Below, piece after piece: positions 27,741 to 35,720 of a stretch of 35,720 nt of DNA (position 1 is the stretch's first letter; each line of letters starts with the position of its first letter). This DNA comes from Acidobacteriota bacterium (GTDB taxonomy: Bacteria; Acidobacteriota; DATKUA01; JAFGBY01), in assembly GCA_016932915.1 (NCBI GenBank), contig JAFGBY010000024.1:1-35720 (forward strand), in the 5' to 3' direction. A program made the translations under genes and the position numbers. Below the pieces are notes generated by a model. It saw only the letters and a program-made list of their open reading frames with translations, ran no database searches and was not told where the DNA came from.

Positions 27741-28301
27741 TTAATATTCCTCGTTTGGTTTTTCCGGCCTATCTCCTTCTCTCCTGTTTTCGCCTTCTCT
27801 GCCCCCAGGAGGTGGGCCCATCAGCTCATCTTTGGAGATTATGCCGTCATCATTTTTATCAAGTAACCTGAGGTATTCATATGAATTTTTAATTTCCTCA
27901 GGTGAAATCACATTGTCTTCATTAACATCCAGCGCTTTTATAAGCGGGGGTTTCTGTGGTGTTCCGCGCATACCCATATTACCGCCCGGCATCCCTCCAC
28001 CGCCTCTCATACCCATGTTGCTACCGCTTCGTGAACCACCCATGCGGTTCGGCATATCCATCATCTCATCCATTTTGATATAGCCATCTTTATTGGTATC
28101 AAGAGTCAAAAGGGACTCAGGGGCCTTCTTTATTTCATCCAAAGAAAGGCTGCCGTCATCATTAAGGTCAAGTGCAGTCATAAGTTTCATATTGGGCATT
28201 TCCCGTGGGGGACGATCCTGTTCATCGTAAGAATGCGCACAACTGATGAATAGAAAACTAATAAAAAATAGTGCTGCGAGAACCGCAATTATGTTTCGCA
28301 T
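27741..28301 (-). CDS. EF-hand calcium-binding lipoprotein
   Basis: A 186-residue exported protein. A lipoprotein signal ends FISC (Cys 21). Four EF-hand loops follow: DLNDDGSLSLDE (45-56), DTNKDGYIKMDE (68-79), DVNEDNVISPEE (125-136) and DKNDDGIISKDE (148-159). All keep the calcium ligands at positions 1, 3, 5 and 12; the third has Asn where Gly is usual at position 6. The two pairs are separated by a Gly/Met/Arg-rich linker with NMGMRG twice (about 95-112). The C-terminal tail is charged (GREGENRREGDRPEK). GAGGAGGG precedes the ATG. I infer envelope calcium binding; no enzyme domain is present. Confidence 0.9.
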   Translation of the reverse strand: MRNIIAVLAALFFISFLFISCAHSYDEQDRPPREMPNMKLMTALDLNDDGSLSLDEIKKAPESLLTLDTNKDGYIKMDEMMDMPNRMGGSRSGSNMGMRGGGGMPGGNMGMRGTPQKPPLIKALDVNEDNVISPEEIKNSYEYLRLLDKNDDGIISKDELMGPPPGGREGENRREGDRPEKPNEEY

Positions 28302-28515
28302 ATTAGAAAACCCTCCTCTTCCAATTTTTAATCAACGCATCGGGGCTTTTCAATCACAATTAATCACATCCCTGTCCATTGCCTCAACTAAATTTGATTC
28401 ATCAAATTATAAAAGGTTAAAAAGAAAAATATTTTTTAACAAATTTCGTATTTAAATTCGATGTATGGGATAACGCTGAGATTTCTGGATGCTTTATTTT
28501 TAAGACAATAGATAC

Positions 28516-28521
28516 TATAAT
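28516..28521 (+). promoter_or_regulatory. Candidate -10 box for the PHP-murJ-dtd-permease run
   Basis: A perfect TATAAT with only a weak -35 (TTTATT) 17 bases before it. Transcription would begin near 28528, 24 bases ahead of the PHP start. Confidence 0.35.
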
Positions 28522-28551
28522 TTTTCACTTAACATATTAAGGTTATATATA

Positions 28552-29760
28552 ATGACAATCTTTGTTCACAAATTTCTAAAAGTGATAAAAATATCGGGGA
28601 TTACCCTTTTTTCTCTTATTTTACTCTGGTTCGCGATTTCCGCTTTTACTGCCCTTTCTTATAAAACTGAAGAAATCGAGCCTGTCACAATTCCCGAATA
28701 TTATAATGAACTCCGTGGAGCAGTTCATATGCATACTACATATACAGATGGAATCGGAAATCCGGAAGATATAATTGAAGCTGCAAAAGAAGAAAATCTA
28801 GACTTTGTTGTGCTAACCGACTGGGCGATTGAGCCGGAATGGAAAATACCAAAGGACGGGCAGGTAAAACCATTATTTATAATAGGTACCGAACGGAATA
28901 CCGGAGAAGGCCATGTATTGGGGTACGGGCTTGAAAAACCGATAGATGAGGTTACCGATTCGCTTGAAGACTCGATATGGTATATCAGGAATTCCGGAGG
29001 AATCGCCGTGGCGGCTCATCCTCACAGGAGGAAAAACAGCTGGCTGAGATGGGACCTCGATGTCGATGGGATCGAGGTACTGAATTTCAGCGCGGTTGCC
29101 CTTAACGCGAAGAGATCAAAAGTATTTTGGAAACTACCACAGGCATTCTTTAACGCTCGGGGGACAATTCTTTCCCTACTCACGTACCCTGAGCTTAATA
29201 TAAAGAAATGGGATTCTTTATTATCCAAGAAAAAACAGGTTGGTTTCTGCGGAACTGACGCGCATGGACCGTTTTTCCTCGGGATACCATCTTACTCATC
29301 CCTTATAGGGGCAATCAATATTCATATTATTGGCAAACCAGCAGCAAATCAGCAGGCGAGGGATTTTATCAACCAGTCGCTAAAGTACGGCAATTTTTAT
29401 AACTGTTTGGATGGCCTAGCTATCAGCCGGTATTTCGATTTTCGAGTCATCACGACAGATGGTAAGACATATGGGATGGGAGATACAGCACTGCTCAGTG
29501 ATGGCTTAACAGTTGCCTTAGATTACGCAGCCCCAAAAGGCGCTTATTATAAAATATTCAGAAACGGCAAGTTATTCCGTGAAGAAAAAGCAACCAGTTT
29601 CCATGGTGCTCTGACTGAAGATGGAGTTTACCGTGTGGAAATCTGGCTATCGGAGGACGAGATATCTTATCCACGTGAAATGATATGGATAATTTCGAAC
29701 CCGATAAAAATAACAAAAAATAATTCCACTTTACTTTCGGAAGAAATCCAGGAAAATTAG
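28552..29760 (+). CDS. Membrane-anchored PHP-domain metal-dependent phosphoesterase
   Basis: A 402-residue protein. One membrane helix lies at about residues 13-36. A PHP domain covers about 55-280: RGAVHMHTTYTDG (H59, H61, D66), VVLTDW (D90), GTERNT (E114) and GHVLGYG (H121), IAVAAHPHR (H156) and CGTDAHG near 233. A beta-sandwich-like C-terminal part of about 110 residues follows. The domain is most like the CehA/McbA-type PHP hydrolases. The usual TDH of motif 2 reads TDW, which would cost one metal ligand. The catalytic side should face the periplasm. AAGG lies before the ATG. murJ follows after 27 bases, so a link with envelope synthesis is possible but not shown. Confidence 0.85.
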   Translation: MTIFVHKFLKVIKISGITLFSLILLWFAISAFTALSYKTEEIEPVTIPEYYNELRGAVHMHTTYTDGIGNPEDIIEAAKEENLDFVVLTDWAIEPEWKIPKDGQVKPLFIIGTERNTGEGHVLGYGLEKPIDEVTDSLEDSIWYIRNSGGIAVAAHPHRRKNSWLRWDLDVDGIEVLNFSAVALNAKRSKVFWKLPQAFFNARGTILSLLTYPELNIKKWDSLLSKKKQVGFCGTDAHGPFFLGIPSYSSLIGAINIHIIGKPAANQQARDFINQSLKYGNFYNCLDGLAISRYFDFRVITTDGKTYGMGDTALLSDGLTVALDYAAPKGAYYKIFRNGKLFREEKATSFHGALTEDGVYRVEIWLSEDEISYPREMIWIISNPIKITKNNSTLLSEEIQEN

Positions 29761-29787
29761 CCGAATTTATAGGGAAAATCCAAAGCA

Positions 29788-31383
29788 ATGGATAGTCAAA
29801 GTTCAGGCGAACACCGAAAACTCGTAAAATCAGCTGGAATCATGGGTTTCTGGACTGCTGTCAGCCGTGTGACCGGACTGATCCGCGACCAGGTGCAGGC
29901 ATATTTTCTTGGTACTTCACACAGTGCGGACGCTTTCCGCGTCGCTTTCGCCTTACCGAATATGCTCCGCAGGTTATTCGGCGAAGGTGCGATGACGGCT
30001 TCTTTCGTCCCTGTTTTCACCGATTTCATCAAGGGAAAAAACAAGGATGAAGCATGGAAATTTGCCAATAACTGTCTCTTCTCTCTTGCTTTTCTTCTTT
30101 TAATGATAACAGTAATCGGCGTTGTATTCAGCGGCACCCTGGTTGATCTGCTTGCAGCCGGTTTCGGCGATGAACCCGGAAAGATCGAGCTGGCTACTTC
30201 ACTAGCCCGCATCATGTTTATATATACATTTTTTATCGGGCTGACAGCACTTTTCGGTGCAATACTTAACACCATTGGCATTTTCGGCGCGCCATCTTTT
30301 ACTCCAATCCTGTTAAACCTTTCAATAATCGCCGCCGCGGCATTCGTATCAAACCGGTTCGAAGATTCCGCTTATGCATTTGCCATAGGTGTCGTTGTCG
30401 GCGGTATACTCCAGATGATATTTTTAATCCCGTTTGCTAAGAAAAACGGGATGAATTTCAAGCCGTTAATTGACCTTAAACAGCAGGAACTCCGGGTAGT
30501 CGGGCGGAGGATGCTCCCCGGAATACTGGCAGTGGGCGTTGCGCAGATCAATACTATCGTTTCGATGAGAATCGCATCCACCCTGGAGGAAGGATCGATC
30601 GCATCACTTTACCACGCAAACAGGCTGGAAGAACTAACGCTCGGCGTCTTCGTGATTTCCATCTCCACTGTTATTCTACCACTACTATCTCGTCACGCTT
30701 ACAACAATGACATCGACAGCCTGAAACGAAGCCTGACCTTCGCGCTTAGAATGACAATGCTAATCACAATCCCCGCTACTGTGGGGCTGATTGTTTTGAG
30801 AGAGCCGATAATCAGGATTCTTTTCATGCATGGCAACTTCGACCAGAAATCCCTTGCACTTACGACCCATGCGCTGTTGTTTTACGCAGTTGGGTTAATA
30901 GGAGTGGCAAGCGCGAAAATATTTGCCCCTGCTTTTTTCTCGATGAAAGACGTAAGGACACCTGTTTATATATCAGTCGTCGCCGTTGCAATAAACCTCC
31001 TTGGCTGCATTCTGCTCAAAGGCCCACTGGAAAACGGCGGGATCGCTCTGGCGGCATCTATTTCGGCGTTCACCAATGCAGGCCTCTTACTACTTATTTT
31101 TAATATACGCTTCGGCAGTTTAAATTACAAAGCGCTCTGGAAGAGCGTGCTCCGAATTTCAACAGCAACTGTAGTTATGGCGCTACCGATTTACCTGATA
31201 AATCATCTTCTAAGCGGAATGCAGGGCCGCTCTATCATCTTACAGGCAGGATATCTGTTGGGTGTTATAATCGCGGCACTCTTTTTCTTTATGGTAACCC
31301 TAAAAATAATCCATTCACAGGAACTTGATGAATTATTCCGCCTGCTCCGCCGAAAAACACCGCAAAATAATATAGAGAAATGA
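29788..31383 (+). CDS. murJ: Lipid II flippase MurJ (MviN)
   Basis: A 531-residue polytopic protein of the MOP superfamily, with about 14 membrane helices. The N-terminal MGFWTAVSRVTGLIRDQVQA and NMLRRLFGEGAMTASFVPVF are the family's most conserved segments. MLPGILAVGVAQINTIVSMR begins the second half, and FFSMKDVRTPVYISVVAVAI marks the central-cavity region. It exports the peptidoglycan precursor lipid II across the inner membrane. It follows the PHP gene closely and is 34 bases before dtd, probably in one transcript. The ribosome site is weak (AGGGA set back). Confidence 0.96.
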   Translation: MDSQSSGEHRKLVKSAGIMGFWTAVSRVTGLIRDQVQAYFLGTSHSADAFRVAFALPNMLRRLFGEGAMTASFVPVFTDFIKGKNKDEAWKFANNCLFSLAFLLLMITVIGVVFSGTLVDLLAAGFGDEPGKIELATSLARIMFIYTFFIGLTALFGAILNTIGIFGAPSFTPILLNLSIIAAAAFVSNRFEDSAYAFAIGVVVGGILQMIFLIPFAKKNGMNFKPLIDLKQQELRVVGRRMLPGILAVGVAQINTIVSMRIASTLEEGSIASLYHANRLEELTLGVFVISISTVILPLLSRHAYNNDIDSLKRSLTFALRMTMLITIPATVGLIVLREPIIRILFMHGNFDQKSLALTTHALLFYAVGLIGVASAKIFAPAFFSMKDVRTPVYISVVAVAINLLGCILLKGPLENGGIALAASISAFTNAGLLLLIFNIRFGSLNYKALWKSVLRISTATVVMALPIYLINHLLSGMQGRSIILQAGYLLGVIIAALFFFMVTLKIIHSQELDELFRLLRRKTPQNNIEK

Positions 31384-31417
31384 GACTCTCTTTAGTTCGT
31401 ATATAAAAAAGGACGCC

Positions 31418-31867
31418 ATGATTTTAGTGATACAAAGAGTCAGAAACTCAAAAGTAGTCGTTGAAGAACAAACCGTAGGAGAAATAGGCGGTGGAATCCT
31501 CATCCTCCTGGGAGTAGAGAAAAATGACGGCGAAGAAGAGGTTAAATACTGCGCGAGAAAAGCAGTGGAACTGAGGATTTTCCCCGATGAAGAACAGAAA
31601 ATGAACCTATCATTACTCGAAACAGGCGGAGAAGCATTAATTGTATCCCAATTTACTCTGGCGGGAAAAGTAGCAAAGGGAAGGCGGCCGTCTTTTGATA
31701 ACGCTATGGTAGGCGCGGAAGCCGAGAAATTATATGAAGACTTTGTGAATGAAATAAAAAGCTATAGTATAAAAACAGCAACCGGTACATTTGCAGCTAT
31801 GATGGATGTACATTTAATCAATGACGGTCCGGTAACTTTTATTGTCGAAAGCAGGAATAGAAAATAA
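31418..31867 (+). CDS. dtd: D-aminoacyl-tRNA deacylase
   Basis: A 149-residue enzyme that hydrolyses D-amino acids (and Gly on tRNA-Ala) from mischarged tRNA. The catalytic SQFTL is at residues 77-81, and the cross-subunit Gly-cisPro motif NDGPVT is at 135-140, with G137-P138. MILVIQRVRNSKVVV is the typical start. AAGGA lies five bases before the ATG. Its stop overlaps the next start by one base (TAATG), so it is coupled to the permease, an unusual partner. Confidence 0.97.
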   Translation: MILVIQRVRNSKVVVEEQTVGEIGGGILILLGVEKNDGEEEVKYCARKAVELRIFPDEEQKMNLSLLETGGEALIVSQFTLAGKVAKGRRPSFDNAMVGAEAEKLYEDFVNEIKSYSIKTATGTFAAMMDVHLINDGPVTFIVESRNRK

Positions 31868-33570
31868 TGAAGGAACTTAGGCTGATCTTCGGAATTCAGC
31901 TTGCCAGGATTAAGAACATTGTATACCCGCTCAGGAAAGCGTTTGTTATCAAGGCAATCCTGCTCACCGCATTTGTGATGCTGTTCGAAATCGGGATTTA
32001 CCTGTTTTTCGACAAGATCTTCCGATACCTCCTCTCGGAGCAGTCATTCAATGAAAGATTTGTTTTATACCTCATCGAAAGACTGATGGGAATGGTTTTC
32101 CTGATGGTCTTTACGATGCTGATATTCAGCAGTATCCTGTCGAGTCTTTCCGTTATTTACCTTTCAAGGGATCTGCCGCTCCTTTTCTCTGCCCCTATGA
32201 ATATCAACCGGATTTTCATCGCAAAATATTTTAACACGGCGGTGATAAGCTCATACACGGTCGTATTTATAATGATACCGATTTTCCTGGCATACGCCCA
32301 TTCCTTCCATACGGGTACGGCATTCCTCATACCGGCATTAATTGTACTAATAGTATTTATACTGTTCTCTACCGGTATCGGTTCGTTCATAACCATCATC
32401 CTGATGAGGTTTTTCCCTGCAAAACGGACTCACCAGATCGTGACTGTGCTTGGGCTCCTGATGATCATTATGCTCGTCTCGGCAGTAAGGATGATGAAGC
32501 CGGAGCGTCTGTTGCAGCCTTCAGGAGGAACAGATTTCACTGCGGTGGTAAAATCGATCACTGTATCTTCTGCCGGCTATTTCCCCGGCACCTGGGCATC
32601 GAGGGCAATCCTGGGGGCAGGGCAGAAAGATTTCCGCATGTTCCTGACCGGTTTCCTGCCGCTGGCAGCAGCCGCGCTTTTTATAGTCCTCTTCACGTAT
32701 CACACCGCGAAAAAGATATATTACCGGAGCTGGGCGCTCTCAGGGATATCACGGCGGGGAGGTTCTACATCGCGGAGCCCACACTTCGAGATAGCCCTGG
32801 AAAATGCTTTCGGGTTCCTCCCGGCAAAACCAAGGGCATTGATAGTAAAGGATGCACTCCTGTTTTTCCGCGACACCTCACAGTGGTCACAACTGCTGAT
32901 CCTTGCGGGGCTCGTTTTTGTATACCTTCTGAATATTAAAAGCCTGCCGCTTACCTCCGCCATGCTTCAGAGCGGTCCAGCAAGGGGATTGTTATCCTAC
33001 CTGAACATGACCTTTATGGGATTTATAATAGCGACTGTAGTCGCGCGTTTCGGTTATCCAGCGGTCAGTTTTGAATCCAAATCAGTATGGGTTGTCCGTG
33101 CTTTGCCACTGAACTACCGGAAATACCTCTGGACAAAGCTGCTGATGTTTTTCCTTCCGATGGTCATACTCGTACTGATACTTACATATATCAGCAACCT
33201 GATGCTGGAAATAGAACCCGTCATGGCAATCGGCTCGCTCGGCATGATGACCCTGATAACCTTCGCTCTCACCGGCCTTGGAGTGGGCCTTGGGGCGGCA
33301 TACCCGAGGTTTCACTATGAAAACGCTACGCAGATAATAACCGGCCTCGGCGGGCTGATATTTATGGTTATATCGCTTGTCTATATCGCTATAGTAGTGA
33401 TCTTGATGGCGATTCCGGGTTACCTGTACTTCGCCTATATTACAACAAAGCACGTATTCAGTGTATGGCCCTCTGTAGTGGCTATAGCAGGTATAATCCT
33501 GCTTTCTATAACGCTCGCTGTAATCCCTATGGAATTCGGATACCGCAGGTGGAAGAATTATCAATTATAG
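31867..33570 (+). CDS. Putative ABC exporter permease
   Basis: A 567-residue membrane protein with about 12 hydrophobic helices in two halves. A central soluble loop holds RGGSTSRSPHFEIALENAFG. The segments DLPLLFSAPMNINRIFIAKY and KSVWVVRALPLNYRKYLWTK repeat the same theme (L-x-L-L-F/V-x-A-x-P then a Lys before a helix), typical of ABC-2-like exporter permeases of the 'putative ABC exporter' family. No ATP-binding subunit is encoded in the window, so either it works with one elsewhere or the assignment is incomplete. It is translationally coupled to dtd, and its 3' end overlaps the convergent nifS gene by ten bases. Confidence 0.75.
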   Translation: MKELRLIFGIQLARIKNIVYPLRKAFVIKAILLTAFVMLFEIGIYLFFDKIFRYLLSEQSFNERFVLYLIERLMGMVFLMVFTMLIFSSILSSLSVIYLSRDLPLLFSAPMNINRIFIAKYFNTAVISSYTVVFIMIPIFLAYAHSFHTGTAFLIPALIVLIVFILFSTGIGSFITIILMRFFPAKRTHQIVTVLGLLMIIMLVSAVRMMKPERLLQPSGGTDFTAVVKSITVSSAGYFPGTWASRAILGAGQKDFRMFLTGFLPLAAAALFIVLFTYHTAKKIYYRSWALSGISRRGGSTSRSPHFEIALENAFGFLPAKPRALIVKDALLFFRDTSQWSQLLILAGLVFVYLLNIKSLPLTSAMLQSGPARGLLSYLNMTFMGFIIATVVARFGYPAVSFESKSVWVVRALPLNYRKYLWTKLLMFFLPMVILVLILTYISNLMLEIEPVMAIGSLGMMTLITFALTGLGVGLGAAYPRFHYENATQIITGLGGLIFMVISLVYIAIVVILMAIPGYLYFAYITTKHVFSVWPSVVAIAGIILLSITLAVIPMEFGYRRWKNYQL

Positions 33571-34784
33571 GGCGCATATGGGCCACTGTGTTTATCTGCA
33601 TCAATCTTCCTGCCCTTGATAAAATCGAGCCAGAAAGGTGAAATTGAACGCAAATTTTCGATAATCGGCGGCATTTTCTCCAGAACATATTCTATTTCAT
33701 CTTCTGTAGAATCTCCACTCAAAGAGAACCTTATTGAACCATGCGCAGCAGTATAAGGAACACCCATTGCCCGGAGAACATGCGAAGGTTCCAGTGAACC
33801 GGATGAACACGCTGACCCGCTTGAAGCCGCAATCCCGGCATTATCAAGCTTAAGCAGTATAGCCTCTCCCTCAACGTATTCGAAACTTAAGCTGGAAGTA
33901 TTTGGCAATCTCTCTTCTTTGGCGCCGTTTAGAAGGGTATTTGGGATACGTTCGATCAAGCCGTTTTCAAGCTTATCACGCAGGGTTTTAATCCTCGGTG
34001 TCTCTTCTACCAGGGCTTTCTTTGCTTGCTCTGCGGCAACACCTAATCCAACAATATACGGAACATTTTCCGTACCCCCTCGGCGCCCCCTCTCCTGGTG
34101 GCCTCCATGCAGGAGTGGCCGTACACGGGTTCCCCTGCGAATATATAAAACACCCACACCTTTCGGTGCGTGTATTTTGTGGCCGGACATGGAAAGTAAA
34201 TCGACTGTACTGTCCTTAAGGTTGATAGGGATTTTGCCTACAGCCTGGACAGCATCTACATGGAATACAGCACCAGCAGATTTAACAATCTGGCCTATCT
34301 TCTCTATTGGAAATATAACACCGGTTTCGTTATTCGCCCACATAACCGAAACAACAGCCGTCTCCGCACCGATTGCGCCTCTCAGTTCATCGAGATCGAT
34401 ATTACCGTATCTATCAACACTGAGATAAGTAACAGGGTAACCTCTCCTCTGGAGTTCCCTGGCGGAAGCAATCACGGCAGGATGCTCTACCTTTGTAGTA
34501 ATAAATTGTCTTTTATTGGGCATCTGGATGGCCTCGAGTGCCCCAAAAATAGCAGTATTATCGCTCTCGGTACCACACGACGTGAAAACTATCTCCGATA
34601 CTTCAGCATTCAGCAAATCGGCAACCTGCCCCCGAGCATGTTCAACATCTTTAGCCACATCTCCGCCAAAAGAATGCATGCTGCTTGGATTTCCCCATTT
34701 ATTTTTAAAATAAGGAAGCATAGCGTCCAGGACATTCTCAGATATTCTGGTCGTAGCGTTATTATCGAGATATATGTTTTTCAT
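33561..34784 (-). CDS. nifS: Cysteine desulfurase, NifS type
   Basis: A 407-residue PLP enzyme that removes sulfur from cysteine for Fe-S clusters and tRNA thiolation. The start YLDNNATT, H101 in KVEHPAV, D177 in FHVDAVQ, the PLP lysine K203 in SMSGHKIHAPKG, and the catalytic loop Cys 326 in SSGSACSSGSLEPSHVL are all present. The catalytic loop has the long class I form. The ATG overlaps the nifU stop by one base (TGATG). There are no nitrogenase genes nearby, so this is the general Fe-S system, as in other anaerobes. About 20 residues past the usual end (FWLDFIKGRKIDADK) form a tail. Confidence 0.96.
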   Translation of the reverse strand: MKNIYLDNNATTRISENVLDAMLPYFKNKWGNPSSMHSFGGDVAKDVEHARGQVADLLNAEVSEIVFTSCGTESDNTAIFGALEAIQMPNKRQFITTKVEHPAVIASARELQRRGYPVTYLSVDRYGNIDLDELRGAIGAETAVVSVMWANNETGVIFPIEKIGQIVKSAGAVFHVDAVQAVGKIPINLKDSTVDLLSMSGHKIHAPKGVGVLYIRRGTRVRPLLHGGHQERGRRGGTENVPYIVGLGVAAEQAKKALVEETPRIKTLRDKLENGLIERIPNTLLNGAKEERLPNTSSLSFEYVEGEAILLKLDNAGIAASSGSACSSGSLEPSHVLRAMGVPYTAAHGSIRFSLSGDSTEDEIEYVLEKMPPIIENLRSISPFWLDFIKGRKIDADKHSGPYAPYN

Positions 34785-35641
34785 CAGTATAGAGCCTCTT
34801 TTACAATAATTTCCGGCGAAACAAATTCGCGAAGTTTATCCTGAACAAAATTACTCAGGGTGACATCCGATAATTTACATGAAGCACATGAACCCTCGAG
34901 AGCGACATAAACAGTATTACCTTCCACATCAATCAGCTCAATATCACCTCCGTCTTTCTGCAATGAAGGACGAATCTGGTAATCGATGACATCTTCAATT
35001 TTTCTGATTCTTGCAAGGTTCGTCATTCTTTTAGATGGTATATCTTTACCTTCTGCTTTCGCTTCTTGTTCCATATCACCACGTACCTTGCGTATAATAT
35101 CCTCTATCTCCAACACACAGCTGCCGCATCCGCCTCCGGCTTTTGTATAATGAGTCACCTCATCAACAGTGGAAAGATTATGTTCTCTTACAACTCGTTC
35201 TATTTTCTTATCGGTAATCGCAAAGCAATTACAGACTATTTTCCCCTCATCTTCTTCACTATCAGGAACAGGCTCACCTCTGAGTTTCGCAATTGCGGCT
35301 TCCAGGGCTTCCCGACCCATTACGGAACAATGAACCTTTGCTTCAGGAAGTCCGCCGAGATAATCAGCAATATCCTGGTCGGTAATTTTCTCAGCTTCCT
35401 CTATTGTTTTACCAATAATCATTTCTGTTAAAGCGGAAGAAGAGGCTATTGCGCTTCCACATCCGAATGTCATAAATTTAGCTTCAGTAATTTTGCCATC
35501 ATCATCCAGTTTAAGATACAACCGAAGGGCATCACCACATGCCAGTGAACCGACTTCGGCGCTGACCGTAGCATCTTCTATTTCACCAACATTTCTGGGG
35601 TTGGTGAAGTGTTCTCTAACTTTATCTGAATACTCCCACAT
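34784..35641 (-). CDS. nifU: Three-domain NifU Fe-S scaffold protein
   Basis: A 285-residue scaffold with three modules. The IscU-like N-terminal domain carries C35 (SLACGD), C61 (TFGCGSA) and C105 (KVHCSVMG). The central Bfd-like [2Fe-2S] domain has C137-x-C139 (VCNCF) and C172-x2-C175 (GCGSC). The C-terminal NifU/Nfu domain has C252-x2-C255 (SCASC) in the DGGDIELIDVE context. All nine cluster ligands are intact. It assembles clusters with sulfur from NifS, encoded immediately after. GAGGT lies six bases before the ATG. Domain order is that of true NifU rather than split IscU plus Nfu. Confidence 0.97.
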   Translation of the reverse strand: MWEYSDKVREHFTNPRNVGEIEDATVSAEVGSLACGDALRLYLKLDDDGKITEAKFMTFGCGSAIASSSALTEMIIGKTIEEAEKITDQDIADYLGGLPEAKVHCSVMGREALEAAIAKLRGEPVPDSEEDEGKIVCNCFAITDKKIERVVREHNLSTVDEVTHYTKAGGGCGSCVLEIEDIIRKVRGDMEQEAKAEGKDIPSKRMTNLARIRKIEDVIDYQIRPSLQKDGGDIELIDVEGNTVYVALEGSCASCKLSDVTLSNFVQDKLREFVSPEIIVKEALY

Positions 35642-35674
35642 TTGTTTACCTCAATATAATTACATTATAACCCA

Positions 35675-35703
35675 AATATGTAACGAATGATCTAAATTGT
35701 CAA
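35675..35703 (-). promoter_or_regulatory. Candidate promoter for nifU-nifS
   Basis: On the minus strand, a perfect TTGACA (35703-35698), a 17-base spacer and CATATT (35680-35675). A perfect TATAAT also lies at 35669-35664, but no -35 is correctly spaced from it. I see no IscR-type site. Confidence 0.4.
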
Positions 35704-35720
35704 TTCAAGGCATACATCTA

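Noticed and set aside
33561-35641. Nitrogen-fixation cluster
   Set aside because: nifU and nifS occur without nifHDK or any other nif gene; they serve general Fe-S assembly in many anaerobes.
35664-35703. TTGACA with the perfect TATAAT as the nifU promoter
   Set aside because: The spacing is 28 bases, far beyond the sigma70 range; CATATT at 17 bases is preferred.

Overview
The window reads as a chromosomal stretch of an anaerobic, Gram-negative-type bacterium, about 36 kb with 30 genes that I accept. Evidence for an outer membrane is a CBM9-like/DUF5916 beta-barrel protein, several lipoproteins and secreted zinc peptidases. Evidence for anaerobic life is a class I hybrid-cluster protein (Hcp) and genes assignable to the futalosine menaquinone route (MqnE with a UbiD-type decarboxylase). 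VWFA-related secreted proteins, DUF5916, M16 pairs and palindromic intergenic repeats together recall uncultured phyla around the FCB group (Zixibacteria, Cloacimonadota or KSB1-like). That placement is inference and no marker gene here proves it.

Layout. 1-3.8 kb: the 5' end of a homocysteine methyltransferase-like gene, a small WXXGXW lipoprotein, and an M16 peptidase pair with one active and one dead subunit. 3.9-7.3 kb: two abutting VWFA-related secreted proteins. 7.6-12.8 kb: alkaline phosphatase, a POT-family peptide transporter and the DUF5916 outer-membrane protein, all on the + strand. 12.9-18.3 kb, minus strand: a small membrane protein, a lipoprotein with its own promoter and terminator, the phosphohexomutase-eno-ftsB operon, and mnmA. 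18.4-20.2 kb: hcp, preceded by a promoter and a palindromic operator candidate. 20.2-23.2 kb: the pyrR-pyrB-pyrC operon behind a leader with a PyrR-binding hairpin and an intrinsic terminator. 23.3-24.8 kb: an AT-rich island (HEPN/AbiU2-like protein and GIY-YIG protein) bracketed by palindromic repeats. 24.8-27.4 kb: ubiD-like and mqnE genes. 27.4-28.3 kb: a palindrome-rich gap and an EF-hand lipoprotein. 28.5-33.6 kb, plus strand: membrane-anchored PHP protein, murJ, dtd and an ABC exporter permease. 33.6-35.7 kb: nifU-nifS on the minus strand.

Most of it is housekeeping: pyrimidine synthesis with RNA-level feedback, glycolysis, tRNA thiolation and proofreading, Fe-S assembly, lipid II export and quinone synthesis, with a periphery of exported proteins. 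I found no clear new multi-gene system. The items most worth following are the repeat clusters built from inverted units around unrelated perfect palindromes, the AT-rich island between them, the pyr leader, the Hcp operator, the VWFA pair that lacks the usual metal site, and a phosphohexomutase with altered active-site motifs.
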